From: Cydia pomonella
Lineage: Eukaryota > Arthropoda > Insecta > Lepidoptera > Tortricidae
DNA length: 64,000 nucleotides
Assembly: GCF_033807575.1 (NCBI RefSeq)
Contig: NC_084703.1
Location: 8,494,001 to 8,558,000, forward strand
Reading direction: 5' to 3'
Positions 1 to 11,867 of this stretch are shown here, in pieces. The translations under genes were made by a program, and so were the position numbers. Position 1 is the first letter of the stretch, and each line of letters begins with the position of its first letter. Under the pieces are notes generated by a model that ran no database searches, was not told the DNA's origin, and worked only from the letters and a program-made list of their open reading frames with translations.

Positions 1-840
1 TCAATAATCCACTACTAGTCCGAATGATGGACCATTAGTACACTCTGTGAGGAAGATCGAAGAGTTTCATATTTTCTGGGTGAAATGGGTGTAGATAGCG
101 TTTCCATAGCAAAATGGGTATCGAATGAAAGCTTTCAATACCGAAGTGATTACATAAGAGCTCCGTCAACAAAGTTTTGTACGGAGCTCTAAAAACCATT
201 TTAAAAATATGTATCGAATATTTTTATTCGTCTAGTTTTTTGTTTTTATAATAATTTACTTGTTTTTGGTTTATATCACTTCATAAGAAATTTAAATAAA
301 GCCTACGTCTTAATGTTCTTAAAACATATGTAGTAAAGTTTTTACAGTTTGTAATCCATGGAAGCACATCATTATTCTATTGACGCGTATGTGATAAATT
401 ATTATTGGCCGTAAAGTGGATTCATGCGCTAGAAAATCCCTCCAATGTCTAGCCATTTGCATAGGAGATATTGCCTAGCCATAAAAATAAAGGCTAGACC
501 TCATTCCACATTCAGATACTAGTAATCTGGTTGTATTTTTAAATAATTAAAGTAAATTGGCATCTATCAATTCAAATGGTTAATTACCTGTATAAATTGA
601 TTAATTATGTCATTAATTAACAAGGATAATGTCGCTCAGGGGTTCCCATTTTATTTTGCGTCGAAACACCTGATGATACCTTGACTCCATTTTAATTGTA
701 TTAATTAGTGTAAAACTAAAAAGTATACGAGTGTTTACATATATTGCTAAAGCTTTCCAAGCCTCACTGAGCGGCTACTAATGAAAATTCTGATAAATTT
801 AGAGTAAATTTGACATAAAGTAATAAATAAATACACTCAC

Positions 841-975
841 TTCTCCACACACGAACGTAAACGAGCCACTTGGGCATATCCTCGGAATAATGTCCCCAGC
901 TTAGCACGTACGCCAGTGTGGGATTGTCGATCTTCATTTTGATAAGCTGTGGGCCCCACGGGGACACGACCCCGA
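841..975 (-). CDS. candidate internal exon, unidentified protein
   Basis: On the - strand an open segment of about 44 codons is bordered by a pyrimidine-rich acceptor ending in TTAG (position 976) and a good donor, GTGAGT, starting at 840. The exon would start with two bases completing a codon and end in phase 1. The peptide includes WGPQLIKMKIDNPTL and a Trp/Val/Arg-rich end (WLVYVRVWR). The alternation of Trp and hydrophobic residues resembles a beta-sandwich such as a fibronectin type III domain, but I cannot name the family. It is more GC-rich than its surroundings. No partner exon is visible in the first kilobase, so the rest of the gene would lie outside the window or in exons I missed. 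Chance remains possible. Confidence 0.4.
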
Positions 976-1028
976 CTAACCTAACATGATTTTAAGAGAG
1001 AAGTGGCATAGGTGGCATAATAACTATT

Positions 1029-1127
1029 GTTTTTTTTATATTACGTCGCTGGCAAACAAGCATACGGCCCACCTGATGGTAAGCAGTCTTCGTAGCCCAT
1101 ATACGCTTGCAACTCCAGAGGAGTTAA
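1029..1127 (-). repeat. A-tailed dispersed repeat, short copy
   Basis: The segment starts on the + strand with a T run followed by a tract shared with 4706-4975 (common core CGGCCC.CCTGATGGTAAG, then AACTCCAGAGGAGTTA). The T run at the same edge in both copies implies a retroposed element on the - strand with a poly-A tail. This copy keeps only the tail-proximal ~100 bp. Confidence 0.6.
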
Positions 1128-2160
1128 GTATTCATACTTTTATATAGCGCATAGATGTTTAAAAAAAATGTTCTTATAGTAAAACATATCTTCCTTTATC
1201 TCTTCCTGGGTCGCATAATAATGGGACGCTCGCCCTGTGGTAGCCAAAAGGTGTCATTTTCTCGAGTCGAATCGGGCCCCAGTACTATATATACAAATAG
1301 CCTTTGTTTATTAAATCGTTTCCTAACATATATCTCATAACGTCAACAATATTTACGAGCGATTAGATCTGGTTTGTTTTACTCCCACGGCTTTAAAAGG
1401 GATAACTCTACCAAAGACTAGTTAAAAACAAAGACTGGTCTCTGTACAAAATTTAACTCATCGTTATAGTAGATGACTTCATATTGCAAGGTATCTGATG
1501 CATATATTTTGTACTAACTTCTGTCTTTCTGTCTGCGACTGCGTCTGCGAAGAATTTTCCGGAAACTAAAAACACGATAGTTCAGTACCTCGACGATAAA
1601 CAACTTGACGGTTAAGTTTACCTGAGATTATTATTTACCTGACCCTGATAACACTATTTACTTTGTTGTAAATTTTCTGCATAGTTCACTGCAAGAATGG
1701 CCTTGCACAGGGCCCCAAGGTATGGACCTGCCTGCACTAGAAAGCTGCAATTTATACTCCAGTAACTTCATCGTAATTAAAATCGTTAAGAGAAACTCAC
1801 GATGACTTTTTCCAGCGTAATAGGACTGCAGTTTCAGTTAACTTTTTCTAACTTTTTGCGTCGTATTTCATGTTATTACTGATTAAGTCTGCCGTACATA
1901 AGAGAAAAATCAGTTAACCCTTTTCCAGGCCGCACTAATCTACAAGGATTTCCGAAAAAAAAAACAAATATATTCCTATTAATCTAGCTTTGATGATTCA
2001 TTTAAAGGCAAGTCACATTTTCCGAAAGTGCAATCTAATTTGAACCTTAAATCGGAATACTAAAGAAGAAATTCTATTGACACGTATGTGGTTGATAAAT
2101 CGTACTATGCCTGGAAAAGGGTTAAAGAAGTAAAATCGTTCTAAACCAAAAACTAGTGAA

Positions 2161-2346
2161 GTGACCCGCCCCGGTTTTTGCACGGGTTACACAAAACCTT
2201 AACAAACACACCTAAACTTTCCTCAAGAAATCAATAGTGATATTGATGGGTGAAAACCGCATGAAAATTCGTTCAATAATTTTCGGGTTTTTCGCGAACA
2301 TACAGACAGACGTGCCGGGGAACTTTGTTTTATAAGGTGTAGTTAT
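2161..2346 (+). repeat. lepidopteran dispersed repeat fragment
   Basis: The segment runs from GACCCGCCCCGGTTTTTGC through AAAACCGCATGAAAATTCG to TTTTATAAGGTGTAG. I recognise these motifs as a very common arthropod/lepidopteran interspersed sequence. It encodes nothing. Its autonomous parent is not identifiable from this copy. Confidence 0.5.
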
Positions 2347-2716
2347 AAAAAAATAAACGAATTTGTGTTTAACACGAACTACCTAACAGTAACTGTAACT
2401 GCAGAACTACATTTTATATAGGTACGTTTACCTGTATAGGCTGTATATATATTTATATATTTTACCCACTGGCAAATACGCAGGTGTACGAGTAATACGT
2501 ACAACTGAAAACACACGTAACTATTTGTAGACATACTGTTAACGTGAAAAGTTTTTCCAATGATCCTTGTTTATCTAACCAAAATATTGTCAGTTCTTTG
2601 GTCCATAAAATGACAACAAAATAACTTATTATAAGCGCTACATATTTTACATACACGGATATATATGATAGATTAAGTATTATTAATTTATGAAATAATA
2701 TTAGCCTGTGCATTAG

Positions 2717-2826
2717 ATCCCTCCTAGGTGGAGGCCTCCTCCATAAATTTCCACTTATCTCTGTCTTGAGCTATTTTGATCCAGTTTTGTCCAGCAGTTT
2801 TCTTAATGTCCATCTTTTGTCCATTA
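2717..2826 (-). pseudogene. RTE-type LINE, C-terminal remnant
   Basis: Read on the - strand, this segment gives a short peptide with IKKTAGQNWIKIAQDRDKWK followed by MEEA and a stop. The pattern AG.nW...AQDR..W closes the reverse transcriptase ORF of RTE-like non-LTR retrotransposons, after the RT domain. Only about 35 codons survive, with no RT core, so it is a dead 5'-truncated copy. Confidence 0.6.
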
Positions 2827-3392
2827 CAATTTCCATACTATTTTACTGTCTGAACAAAAGTAATGTGAATGTCCTTATTTAAACTTACTGATAATGTCTG
2901 GTCCACATATTAAATGCTTGGCGACTTATTTGGAAATATAGCCTCGTAACTAATTTCCGTTTTTAATATGAATGTTTGTTTCCCTAACAGTTGTATTAGT
3001 GTATGCTAATTTGACTATTAATTTAATAGCCGACGGCGCTATTGCATCCATTAAATTTTTTCTGAATTCGTTATGGGAGCAGTTACGTAAAATAATCTGA
3101 TTATTATAAGCCTTAATGAATTTCACGAAAGGAGCTACGATTTGACGTATTAATTACGAACAAACTTATTAAATATTCATTGAGGTGTATGTTACGCGTT
3201 TATACGTAACCAGCGTCTTAAGGCATCAAATGTGATTTTCTTCCATATTTCTTGGTCATATCACAAGTCGTATAACTTTGTATAAGTTTAAGCCAAAATA
3301 TATTTGCATAATTATACAAGCTTGTTATTGATGCCGATGAGCACAATTTACTTTTCAATTCTAAATACATTTCAGTTACATTTACTTATTTT

Positions 3393-3480
3393 GTACAATC
3401 GCCATCAGATATATCGGAGCGGCCGAGGTGCTCACAAATGTCTGCCGTGTTTGTAGTCTGGAAGCGTGTTTAGATATTGG
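3393..3480. repeat. single arm of a lepidopteran MITE
   Basis: The segment contains CATCAGATATATCGGAGCGG and GAGGTGCTCACAAATGTCTG, sequences I recognise as one arm of a common lepidopteran fold-back repeat. The partner arm is absent or decayed here. Identification is from memory only. Confidence 0.35.
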
Positions 3481-4068
3481 AAATCCTCTGTAGACTGTAC
3501 CTGTAGTAAAAATTTAAGAACACGCAGAGTAAAATTATTTTGAATTATAAAATGAATAATTATTTTACCCACAGTTTGTAAGCGAAATTGAGGCATAAGA
3601 GGGAAGAGTAGCTTTGCGATCCTAGCGAAATAACGGTACTTTTTCTATGAAATTCCATTTTGGGAGATAACGTTTTCCACTAACTAAATCTTAACAAATC
3701 ACTTTGATTTTGATATCGATCGCGTCAGCATAAAATATTCTAGGTTTGTTGGTTTCGGTTTAAATAAATAAATAAATATATATATACTATACTGCAAATT
3801 TTGAAAAAAAAAAGGAAAACCTGTAACCATAGTTTTTAATTGTGTCAATATCGTACTAAAAACTCATAGAGAATGGAAAATATTTAAAACTGGAAAAACG
3901 TTTTCTTTTTGTATCCATGGGCGATGTGGTATACTTCCGTCTTAAGGAAAAACATTATAATCCCATACATGAAATTGCAAAAAATCTGACACAGGATTAT
4001 CGGTTTTTACCGATTCGGGGACAATTTGAATCAAAGTGACTAGACTTTATTAACGCTGATCATAATAT

Positions 4069-4365
4069 TTGAAAACTTCACACACCTCTCTTCTTTTTAT
4101 GGCTTTTCGGACGCAGGAGTACGAATCCCAAAATACAGCTTACGTAGTAAATACGCATGAGGATAGGCTAAGTACAATTTCGCACAAACTTGCCAGAACT
4201 GAAAGATCCGTATACTACCTGGGACCTTCCGTGTATAATTGGTTGCCCGGCACATTAAGAAATGCAGCATCCGTTCAAGGCTTCATAATTAGACTGAAGT
4301 CATGGCTCGAGGAAAATATTTTTCATAACAATCAGAACATTTTCAATCTGCCTCTCGCGATATAA
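4069..4365 (+). pseudogene. LINE reverse transcriptase C-terminal fragment (CR1/jockey type)
   Basis: An open frame of about 98 codons ends at TAA. Its C-terminal half carries the usual post-RT pattern of CR1/jockey-like LINEs: RTERSVYYLGPSVYNWLP, then about 20 residues later FIIRLKSWLEENIF. The RT catalytic domain is missing upstream and there is no credible start, so this is a 5'-truncated copy. About 100 bp of AT-rich 3' UTR-like sequence with AATAATACATTT follows. Confidence 0.6.
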
Positions 4366-4705
4366 TAATATAATCTGTGTAATATAATCAAATATACCGA
4401 ATGTAAAATAATCTCATTATGTATTGACTTAAAACTGTATGTTATGAATAATACATTTCATATCATTTTATTTCCTTTTCAAACACTCCTAAGCTGCGAT
4501 TAATAAAATCAAAAAAAGAATTGGTTTTTCAGCTATAGCCTATTTCAAACTCGAAGAGTAGGCTGACACATGTCTAAAAGCAATTATAGGGTTGTCACCA
4601 GGGTCCGTACATTTCATGCTGTTGACGCAAAAATGACGTAATTTGACATACAGGGAGATTTTCTTATAACACTACAAATTTAGATTGCTTACCTATTGTC
4701 ACGTT

Positions 4706-4975
4706 TTTTTTTTATACTACGTCGGTGGCAAACAAGCATACGGCCCGCCTGATGGTAAGCAGTCTCCGTAGCCTATGTACGCCTGCAACTCCAGAGGAGT
4801 TACATGCGCGTTGCCGACCCTAACCCCGCCCCCCTCGTTAAGCTCTCTGGCAACCTTACTCACCGGTAGGAACACAACACTATGAATAGGGTCTAGTGTT
4901 ATTTGGCTGCGGTTTTCTGTAAGGTCTTTTTGCGTCAACGGCATGACATGTAGGGGCCCTGGTTGTGACAATGCA
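4706..4975 (-). repeat. A-tailed dispersed repeat, long copy
   Basis: The segment starts with a T run on the + strand (a poly-A tail on the - strand) and shares its first ~95 bp with 1029-1127. The remaining ~170 bp contain CTGGCAACCTTACTCACCGG and TAGTGTTATTTGGCTGCGG, widely repeated in Lepidoptera. An 84-codon - strand frame runs through it, but I know no protein that matches and treat it as incidental to a non-autonomous retroposon. Confidence 0.55.
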
Positions 4976-5789
4976 AATTAGAAACGATTTTTTACCATTC
5001 TCTATTCAATCTGAAAAGGCCATATAATTTATTATAGTGATAATGATTTATATTTTAAAGTAAACATTACTTCACAATCGGACGCGACTGAAATAATTTG
5101 TCATGAACGGGATTGATTCAGTCGATATAAATTAAATTAAATATCATTCATTTTCAGGCAACTAAGGCCCATACATACATACCTTACAAACTAACATATG
5201 TAGAGTCAAACTCTAATGCGATTGAGTTCCGTCTTGCATAATGAAACTCAACGATATTAAAATTGATTTCTTTTTTCTTTTTATAACATAATAATATACG
5301 GTTGAGATATTCTAAGCTACGAAGATTTTTTAGTCTTTTTGGGATTCAGGTTATTTTTGTTAAAAAAGTATTGGTCTGAAAATTTATGGCATGGAATTCA
5401 TTAAAAACCCCTGCCCTGCCCCGCTGCCAGCGGCACCCTAGGTTAGGCTTTTTTAATGTGATCTTTATATGTTGTTTGTATTAATAATTAATATTGTCCT
5501 TTTTCTGCCTAAACACAGGAACTCCTAGTTCAGGCGTTTTTGAGCTTTTCCTTATCCTTAGTCTTTAAAAGCTACCACTGTACAATACTTTTTTCAATAA
5601 ATTATTTGTATTTGCGTTGTTATTGTACGTGTGCTTGTATTTTACTTTTATATTCATGGAATAAACAACCTAACTTAAGAAGAAAAATAAATAAAGAGAA
5701 CATAAATAATAATAAATAAATAATGACATTTGTAATACCAACTGCTGCATAAGAGTATTTAGTGATATAGACTATATTCTAGAGAATAA

Positions 5790-6100
5790 GAAGAACGGGT
5801 AAAATTATTTACAAAAAATTATTTACTTTATCAAAAAATGGTTGTTCTAGACCCTTATTCGTTTTGAAAGACCTGTCCAACGATATCCCACACCATAGGG
5901 TTAAAGCGAAAAAAGAAAAACATTTTGTATGTTAGGTACCTACCTAAAAAAATATTTGTACTTTTTATTATACTATTCTTATCTGTTGTCATGCGTGATT
6001 TATGTATCCATGCCAAATTGCAGCTTTCTAGCACTAACGATCATGGAGAAAAGCCGCGTACGGACAGACGGACGGACCCTAGTTGACTCCTAAAAAAGGC
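5790..6100 (+). repeat. GGTTCCGTA-family element, 3' part
   Basis: This is a diverged copy of the right half of the element at 8710-9423. It shares TTTATCAAAAAATG, GTTTTGAAAGACCT.TCCAACGATA, GCCAAATT.CAGCTTTCTAGC and a run of GGACAGACGGACG, and ends in CTAGTTGACTCCTAAAA. The left half is absent. Confidence 0.6.
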
Positions 6101-6864
6101 GTTTAACATTTCTGCCCAGGATTAAACTTACCAGAACTTACAACAACGCTGGCTTAAACTCGCAGCTAAGTTATTTAGCCAAAATAAAGTCTTTAACTTG
6201 ACCAACAAGTTAAGGAAAGGTTGTTGACAGATCTGTCTGGCATACTGATGTGCCGTAGAAAAGTTTGCAATATTGCGAAATTTCCACGTGGAAAACATCC
6301 TACATTTTTGCATTCAAAATTTTCCATTTCTAAAATAAAAGTTTCTATCGTTTCCCGTGAAATTTCCCTTCTGCAACTTGGTCATCTATAGTTTGGCAGA
6401 TGTGTCTGGCCCAGAAATCAGTCAATGTATGGCGGGAAACAGGCACAGGTGTGTATGCTGGGGAGTTCAGACATATGTACGTAGGTATATCCTTAGCTAC
6501 TTAAACTACCGGTGGTAGTGAATACATTGAACATAATAAAATAGCAATAACGTCAAACTGATATAAAAACTTCTAACTTCCCTGAGATATTGTAATTTTT
6601 ACACTGATCCAAATATAATCAACGGGAGCAGGCACTATAATATGCCTTTAAGTTACGAGTAGATACTCGTATATTATGCACTTCACTTTGCGACCGACTT
6701 ACGACTTATAAGCAATCTTGTTGTCCGCTGCGTCTTAAACCACTATACTTTCGGTACCATTTGTTCGACTTAAGTAGTAGACACGGAACGGAGACGTGGA
6801 AGACGTAGTTGGGTTGCCTGGATAGATCTGAATCTACACTCTAGAGAGAACTCTGCATTGAAAA

Positions 6865-7200
6865 CTCTTCTTTCTTCTTCCTCGCTTTGTCCCGGCATTT
6901 GCCACGGCTCATGGGAGCCTGGGGTCCGCTTGACAACTAACCCCAAGATTTGGCGTAGGCACTAGTTTTTACGAAAGCGACTGCCATCAGACCTTCCAAC
7001 CGAGAGGATAAACTAGGCCTTGTTGGGATTAGTCCGGTTTCCTCACGATGTTTTCCTTCACCGAAAAGCGACTCGTAAATATCAAATGATATTTCGTACA
7101 TAAGTTCCGAAAAACTCATTGGTACGAGCCGGGGTTTGAGCCCGCGACCCCCGGATTGCAAGTCGCACGCTCTTACCGCTAGGCCACCAGCGCTTTTGCT
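6865..7200 (-). mobile_element. tRNA-derived SINE, full-length copy 1
   Basis: On the - strand this copy begins with a tRNA-like head: a box A-like stretch at 7171-7186 (TGGCCTAGCGGTAAGA) and a box B-like GGCTCAAACCC at 7132-7143. It continues through a body shared with 7500-7825 and 63517-63735, and ends in GAAGAA-type repeats (TTCTTC on the + strand). These are RNA polymerase III promoter elements, so the copy was made from a pol III transcript. It encodes no protein; the 89-codon frame across it is incidental. Confidence 0.85.
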
Positions 7201-7499
7201 TTGCATGCTTTTGAGTGTAAGAATTGCCCTTTAACCTAACCCAACTAAGCTAAGATGATTTATGTTACGGTTAGTTGTACGTATCACACGCCTACGCCCG
7301 CTTACAATGAAGTCTTTGCGATCCTACTGGATAGATAAATCAAATCCAAGTTCATACGGTGAGGAACTAAAAAGGATATAATACTGGTATCTTTTACTTT
7401 TGCTTGGTCGACGTGGCACTGAAAGACCCACAAAACCCCAATAATAATCTTTTACTTTCATAGTATAGCAAATTAACTCATAATATATACGTTTTCCGG

Positions 7500-7825
7500 G
7501 GTTCCTTCTCCTTCCTCGCGTTGTCCCGGCATTTTGCCACGGCTCATGGGAGCCTGGGGTCCGCTTGACAACTAATCCCCTGAATTGGCGTAGGCATTAG
7601 ATTTTACGGAAGCGACCAACCAACCCAGAGGTTAAATTCAGCCTTATTGGGATTAGTCCGGTTTCCTCACGATGTTTTCCTTGACCGAAAAGCGACTGGT
7701 AAATATTAAATGATATTTCGTAAATAAGTTCCGAGAAACTCATTGGTACGAGCCGGGGTTTGAACCCGCGACCCCCGGATTGAAAGTCGCACGCTCTCTC
7801 GCTAGGCTCTCCGTATAACCATCTC
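7500..7825 (-). mobile_element. tRNA-derived SINE, copy 2
   Basis: This is the same family and orientation as 6865-7200, about 300 bp away. It keeps the canonical box B GGTTCAAACCCC, but its box A region is altered (CTAGCGAGAGAGCG), so it is probably transcriptionally dead. The 3' end is pyrimidine-rich on the + strand (CTTCTCCTTCC). Confidence 0.82.
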
Positions 7826-8709
7826 ATTAAATTTGAACAAAAAAGAACATGATTGCAAATTCGTTTTATATTTTATATAATTGTTCTCATTTGCGTTTTC
7901 TTTGCTTAACCTAAACTAACGTGACCTTTTACTATCGACCGCCACTATATTGTAAACGTGTTTTTTATTAAAAAAAAGGTTCCGACACCCGGGTCCTTTT
8001 ATATCTCCTCTACTTCCGATAGTAATCCATTTAGCCCGTAGTTGTAGCTTTTGTTCTCATCTCTGAGTGGGTATAATTTAATTCTCTCAGAATTTATCAC
8101 TCAGTCGAGGAACCGTGAAATTTGTGAATTAATCGTATTAGACGCACCGGTTAATCACGTCTTTAAGATGTCAGCGATGTTATTATAAAGGATGACTAAA
8201 CACCAAAATAATAGTTTTCTTCAATTAATGGCTTAGAACGAAAATTAACTACGTTTACTGTTACAACGTCCTACGTAAATCCTTTTTTTTAGTTTACATT
8301 TCTATAAGGTACGACATTTTTGCAACTAGGTTCAATCTAATACCAATTGTTTTATTTTATTTCATGGTAAACAGGTATATCAAGATTAATTTGAATATTA
8401 TTTTATTTCAAGCCCACATTTCGGAAAACGGTGTCCTAGAACATTAACAGTTTTTATGTCGTGCCGTCTTATTAAAATTCACTCCTCATATAAACTTGAG
8501 TAACAATTAAATTTGGAAATTAGTTTAAGACCTCGGAGTTATTCAATTGTCTTGACTTGAAATTCAGGACCGCACCCCTGAGATCTGTAAGCTCACCCGT
8601 CACATGATATTAATTGAGGTATCTAACTGTCGTAAGGTTTGTTTAAAGCAATAATATAATTTCTTTTTTCATAAAAAATAATTGCACATTTTCATGTCGC
8701 AAAATTGAT

Positions 8710-9335
8710 TGAGTTATATAAAACCGGCCAAGAGCATGTCGGGCCACGCTCAGTGTAGGGTTCCGTAGTTACTCTTCCGTCACAATAAGCTAAACTGGAG
8801 CTTAAAGTATAGTAAATTGTTAACCAAGGGATGAAACGGTACCTTTCACCCGAGTTAAACAAATAGGCAAATTTGCATAATCAGTACCTAATTAAAGTCT
8901 TTTTACTATGAAGGGAAAACTTTTTGCGATAACTCAAAAACAGGTAAACTGATCATGTCCGCTATAGTTTTCATTTAATGTCTTTCTTAAGCTCTACTTC
9001 CACGATTTTTTTCATATTTTTTGGACCTATGGTTCAAAAGTTAGAGGGTAGGGGGACATATTTTTTTTCTTTCGGAGCGATTATCTCCGTATATATTCAC
9101 TTTATCAAAAAATGTTTCTTGAAAACCCCTATTAGTTTTGAAAGACCTTTCCAACGATACCCCACACTCTAGGGTTGAAGCGAAAAAAAAATTTCACCCC
9201 CACTTTACGTGTAGGAGAGGTACCCTTAAAAAAATTAATTGTTCAGATTTTATTGTACGACTTTGTCGCCTTTATTTATATATTATATGCCAAATTTCAG
9301 CTTTCTAGCACTAATGACCACGGAGCAAAGCCTCG

Positions 9336-9374
<39 letters not shown>

Positions 9375-9423
9375 GGACATGGTGAAACTATAAGGGTTCC
9401 TAGTTGACTACGGAACCCTAAAA
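8710..9423 (+). mobile_element. ~0.7 kb non-autonomous element ending in GGTTCCGTA inverted repeats
   Basis: The left end (AACCGGCCAAGAGCATG ... TAGGGTTCCGTAGT) and right end (ACTACGGAACCCTAAAA) are inverted copies over about 14 bp. The interior has no convincing coding sequence. A polymorphic-looking GACA array lies near the right end. This family is among the commonest lepidopteran repeats. Related fragments in the window lie at 5790-6100, 11263-11867 and 15668-16060. Its transposase class is not evident. Confidence 0.6.
9336..9378. repeat. (GACA)n microsatellite
   Basis: About ten tandem GACA units, with one AACA interruption, lie inside the GGTTCCGTA-family element. The short frames on both strands here are artefacts of the array. 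Confidence 0.9.
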
Positions 9424-10625
9424 ACAAAATGCATATAAACTTATTTTGGTAAATTATATTGAATACTAAACGAACGGTACAATACTCACTTTGTCTTAAA
9501 AAATACCTGCCACTTGATGTTCGGTATGTAATGTCCCGACCAACTACCAATTTTACATTTTGCTTTGATTTAATTGAGTATCAACTCTATATTATTTTTG
9601 TTTGTGGGTAAATTGTATGATAACCGGTTAGAAATGGAAGATCTTACATTATATGGAACTACTTACTTTTTAAGGTTATGTGCCTAAGAGTTGGTAGATA
9701 AATTAAGGCACAGAACCCTCCATTATGCCTCGTCCAACACGTACTTGACCAGCTTTTGGCTTCATGCGACGCAACATGTTAGGGTAATGGTATTTTTTGT
9801 CCAGAGAATCATCACAGCCTCTACGTATATACTCTATAACTGTATTTTTCCGAGCTTCTCGAGTCTGCGCCATAAAAAACCTTTTGAAGAGTCAAATGGT
9901 TTCGTATTGGCATAACTCACCTACAAATGTTACGTTTACGGGGTTTCTATACATTTTTCAATCGTCATAATGATATTATATACAGAAAAAAATATAAGCG
10001 CTAGTAACCTTAGGATAGCCCTTATCTTAAAGAGACGTCCATTGAAAGGCTTTGACCGAGGAAAGGGATCTCTGGTTAGTTATCTTAGATTCGGCCACGT
10101 AGGTAGCGCTAATGCCATTATCGACAATGGGTAAACTATGTTCTCAGTGGGTGGGTAACCTATAGTGGCCTAAAGTTAATCCATAATATAACCATGATAT
10201 TGCTAACTTATGGCATTATTATGTTTATAGTAGAAAAGTAAATGATTATGTATTAAATTTAAACCATAATTTTATTTTGTCAAAAAGGAAACTTAAATTA
10301 AATTAAAATTACATTTTGGTGAACTAGCAGGTGTAATTTACGTGTCGCGCAATTAAAAAAAAAAATAATTGCAAATGATTGTTCACAAATTGCGATATCG
10401 ATACTCGGTAATTTATTTATTTGCCATCTATTTTGACCGTTTATTCTATATCAATTGCCATCTACTTTGATCGTCATTTATTGCCGCGTACCTAAACACC
10501 GACTTCCTGAAACGGTTAAACGACAGCTATCCTAACATTTATATTTATTGTATTACTTGATTGCAGACCTACGCGCCAGCTGCTCGTTGTTTGACAATTA
10601 AAAGACTTTAATTAATAGGGCTGTA

Positions 10626-10795
10626 GTCTTACCACGACTGCTTTGACACAAACTGACATATTTGGTAACGTCTGCGAAACTTATTTTCTGTACTTCTCGC
10701 TCGAATTATTTATGCGAATACGAGCGAGATGCATAGAAAGTAAGTTACGCACACGTTAGCGAATATGTCAGTGTCAAACTGATGGTGGTAGCCGT
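10626..10795. mobile_element. fold-back MITE (~170 bp)
   Basis: The two halves are imperfect inverted copies: ACTGACATATT (10651-10661) pairs with AATATGTCAGT (10762-10772), TTTGACAC with GTGTCAAA, and CTCGCTCG with CGAGCGAG near the centre. It has no coding capacity. Outer ends (ACCAC.ACTG / CA.TGGTGGT) are approximate and I could not define a target duplication. Confidence 0.65.
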
Positions 10796-11262
10796 ACTGG
10801 TGGCACCGACGATCGGTAATTATAAATAGGATTAATTTTATTATTCGAAAACTGAAACTTTCCTGTCGTATTATTGCTGCTTATTGTAGGTATACTGGAT
10901 TATATGTCAATACCTTAACCGTACTGATACTTATATAGGTAGTTGGTATATGCAATGTTTATTCTTTTTTTAATGTTTTAAAAGGCTTGCACTATGCTGC
11001 AACCTGAGTAATACGATTCAGGCATTTTTCTAAAATACGAGCGAATGCGAGTCTGGGAAAATGTACATACAAATACCTTACCGCTACCGATGCTATGTAG
11101 GAACTTGGCGAAAGAGATCGGAACTGGAATATAACAAAATATTTCTTGCAGGGAATGTTCACTGAAATCGTTAATTAACAGTTTTGTGTGAGAGAAATTT
11201 GGGAATGTTTATGTCAAAGTCACGATTCTGATGTTTAATTATTTAATCACTGACCAGATTTA

Positions 11263-11867
11263 AAAAAAAACCGGGCAAGTGCGAGTTCGTTTAACTCGCG
11301 CACCGAGGTACACACACTTTCGATTATCTCATGTCTCGTAAACAGAAAAGACTTTTAAGTACACTAAGCATAATTTGTGCGAAATGTATCTATGTTGGTT
11401 TTTCACGTGTAATTATTTATCATGTGAACCGATTTCGACAATTTATATTTTCTTTGACAGAACATATTTTTAGCGTAATCTCATAGAAAATTCAAGTATA
11501 ATTAACAAAAGAGTTAAGTAAATTGCAAATTAAATTAGAATATGTTTTTATTAATTAAAAATAAAGATAGAGGAGAAGGAAATTTTGATCATTTTTCGTT
11601 GGTAACCTTCGGAGACTTCATGATACCCCACTTGACCTAGTACCTAGACTTTGAAATTTTGCCCTCTTTTAATATTGATAATTTTCCATACTTAATAAAA
11701 CAATTAAAAGTAATAATACTTTCAATGTGTTTGGGTTCGCGTTTATGGCTATTCCAAATTTCAAATCGATAGCTTTCGAGATATTTAGTAATGTGACAGA
11801 CGGGCAGAGTTGCACCATAAGGGTTCCTTTTGTACCTTTTTGGTACGGACCCCTAAAATGAGAAAAA
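11263..11867 (+). repeat. diverged GGTTCCGTA-family element
   Basis: The left edge has AAAACCGGGCAAGTGCGAG and ACTCGCGCACCGAGG. The right edge has CCAAATTTCAAATCGATAG, GACAGACGGGCAG and AAGGGTTCC...GGACCCCTAAAA. The layout matches the copy at 8710-9423, but the sequence between the ends is highly diverged. Confidence 0.5.

Noticed and set aside
4717..4971. 84-codon - strand frame with VGNAHVTPLELQAYIGYG
   Set aside because: The sequence is part of a dispersed A-tailed repeat that recurs at 1029-1127 without an open frame; I know no family with this peptide as a functional domain.
7130..7195. Possible tRNA gene on the - strand
   Set aside because: Box A and B are present and the cloverleaf head is tRNA-like, but it continues into a repeated SINE body with a TTC-type tail and lacks a terminator after the tRNA part.
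9175..9550. Open frames over the GACA array on both strands
   Set aside because: A tetranucleotide repeat read in frame gives long artificial frames with repeated DRQT or SVCL; it lies inside a non-coding repeat.
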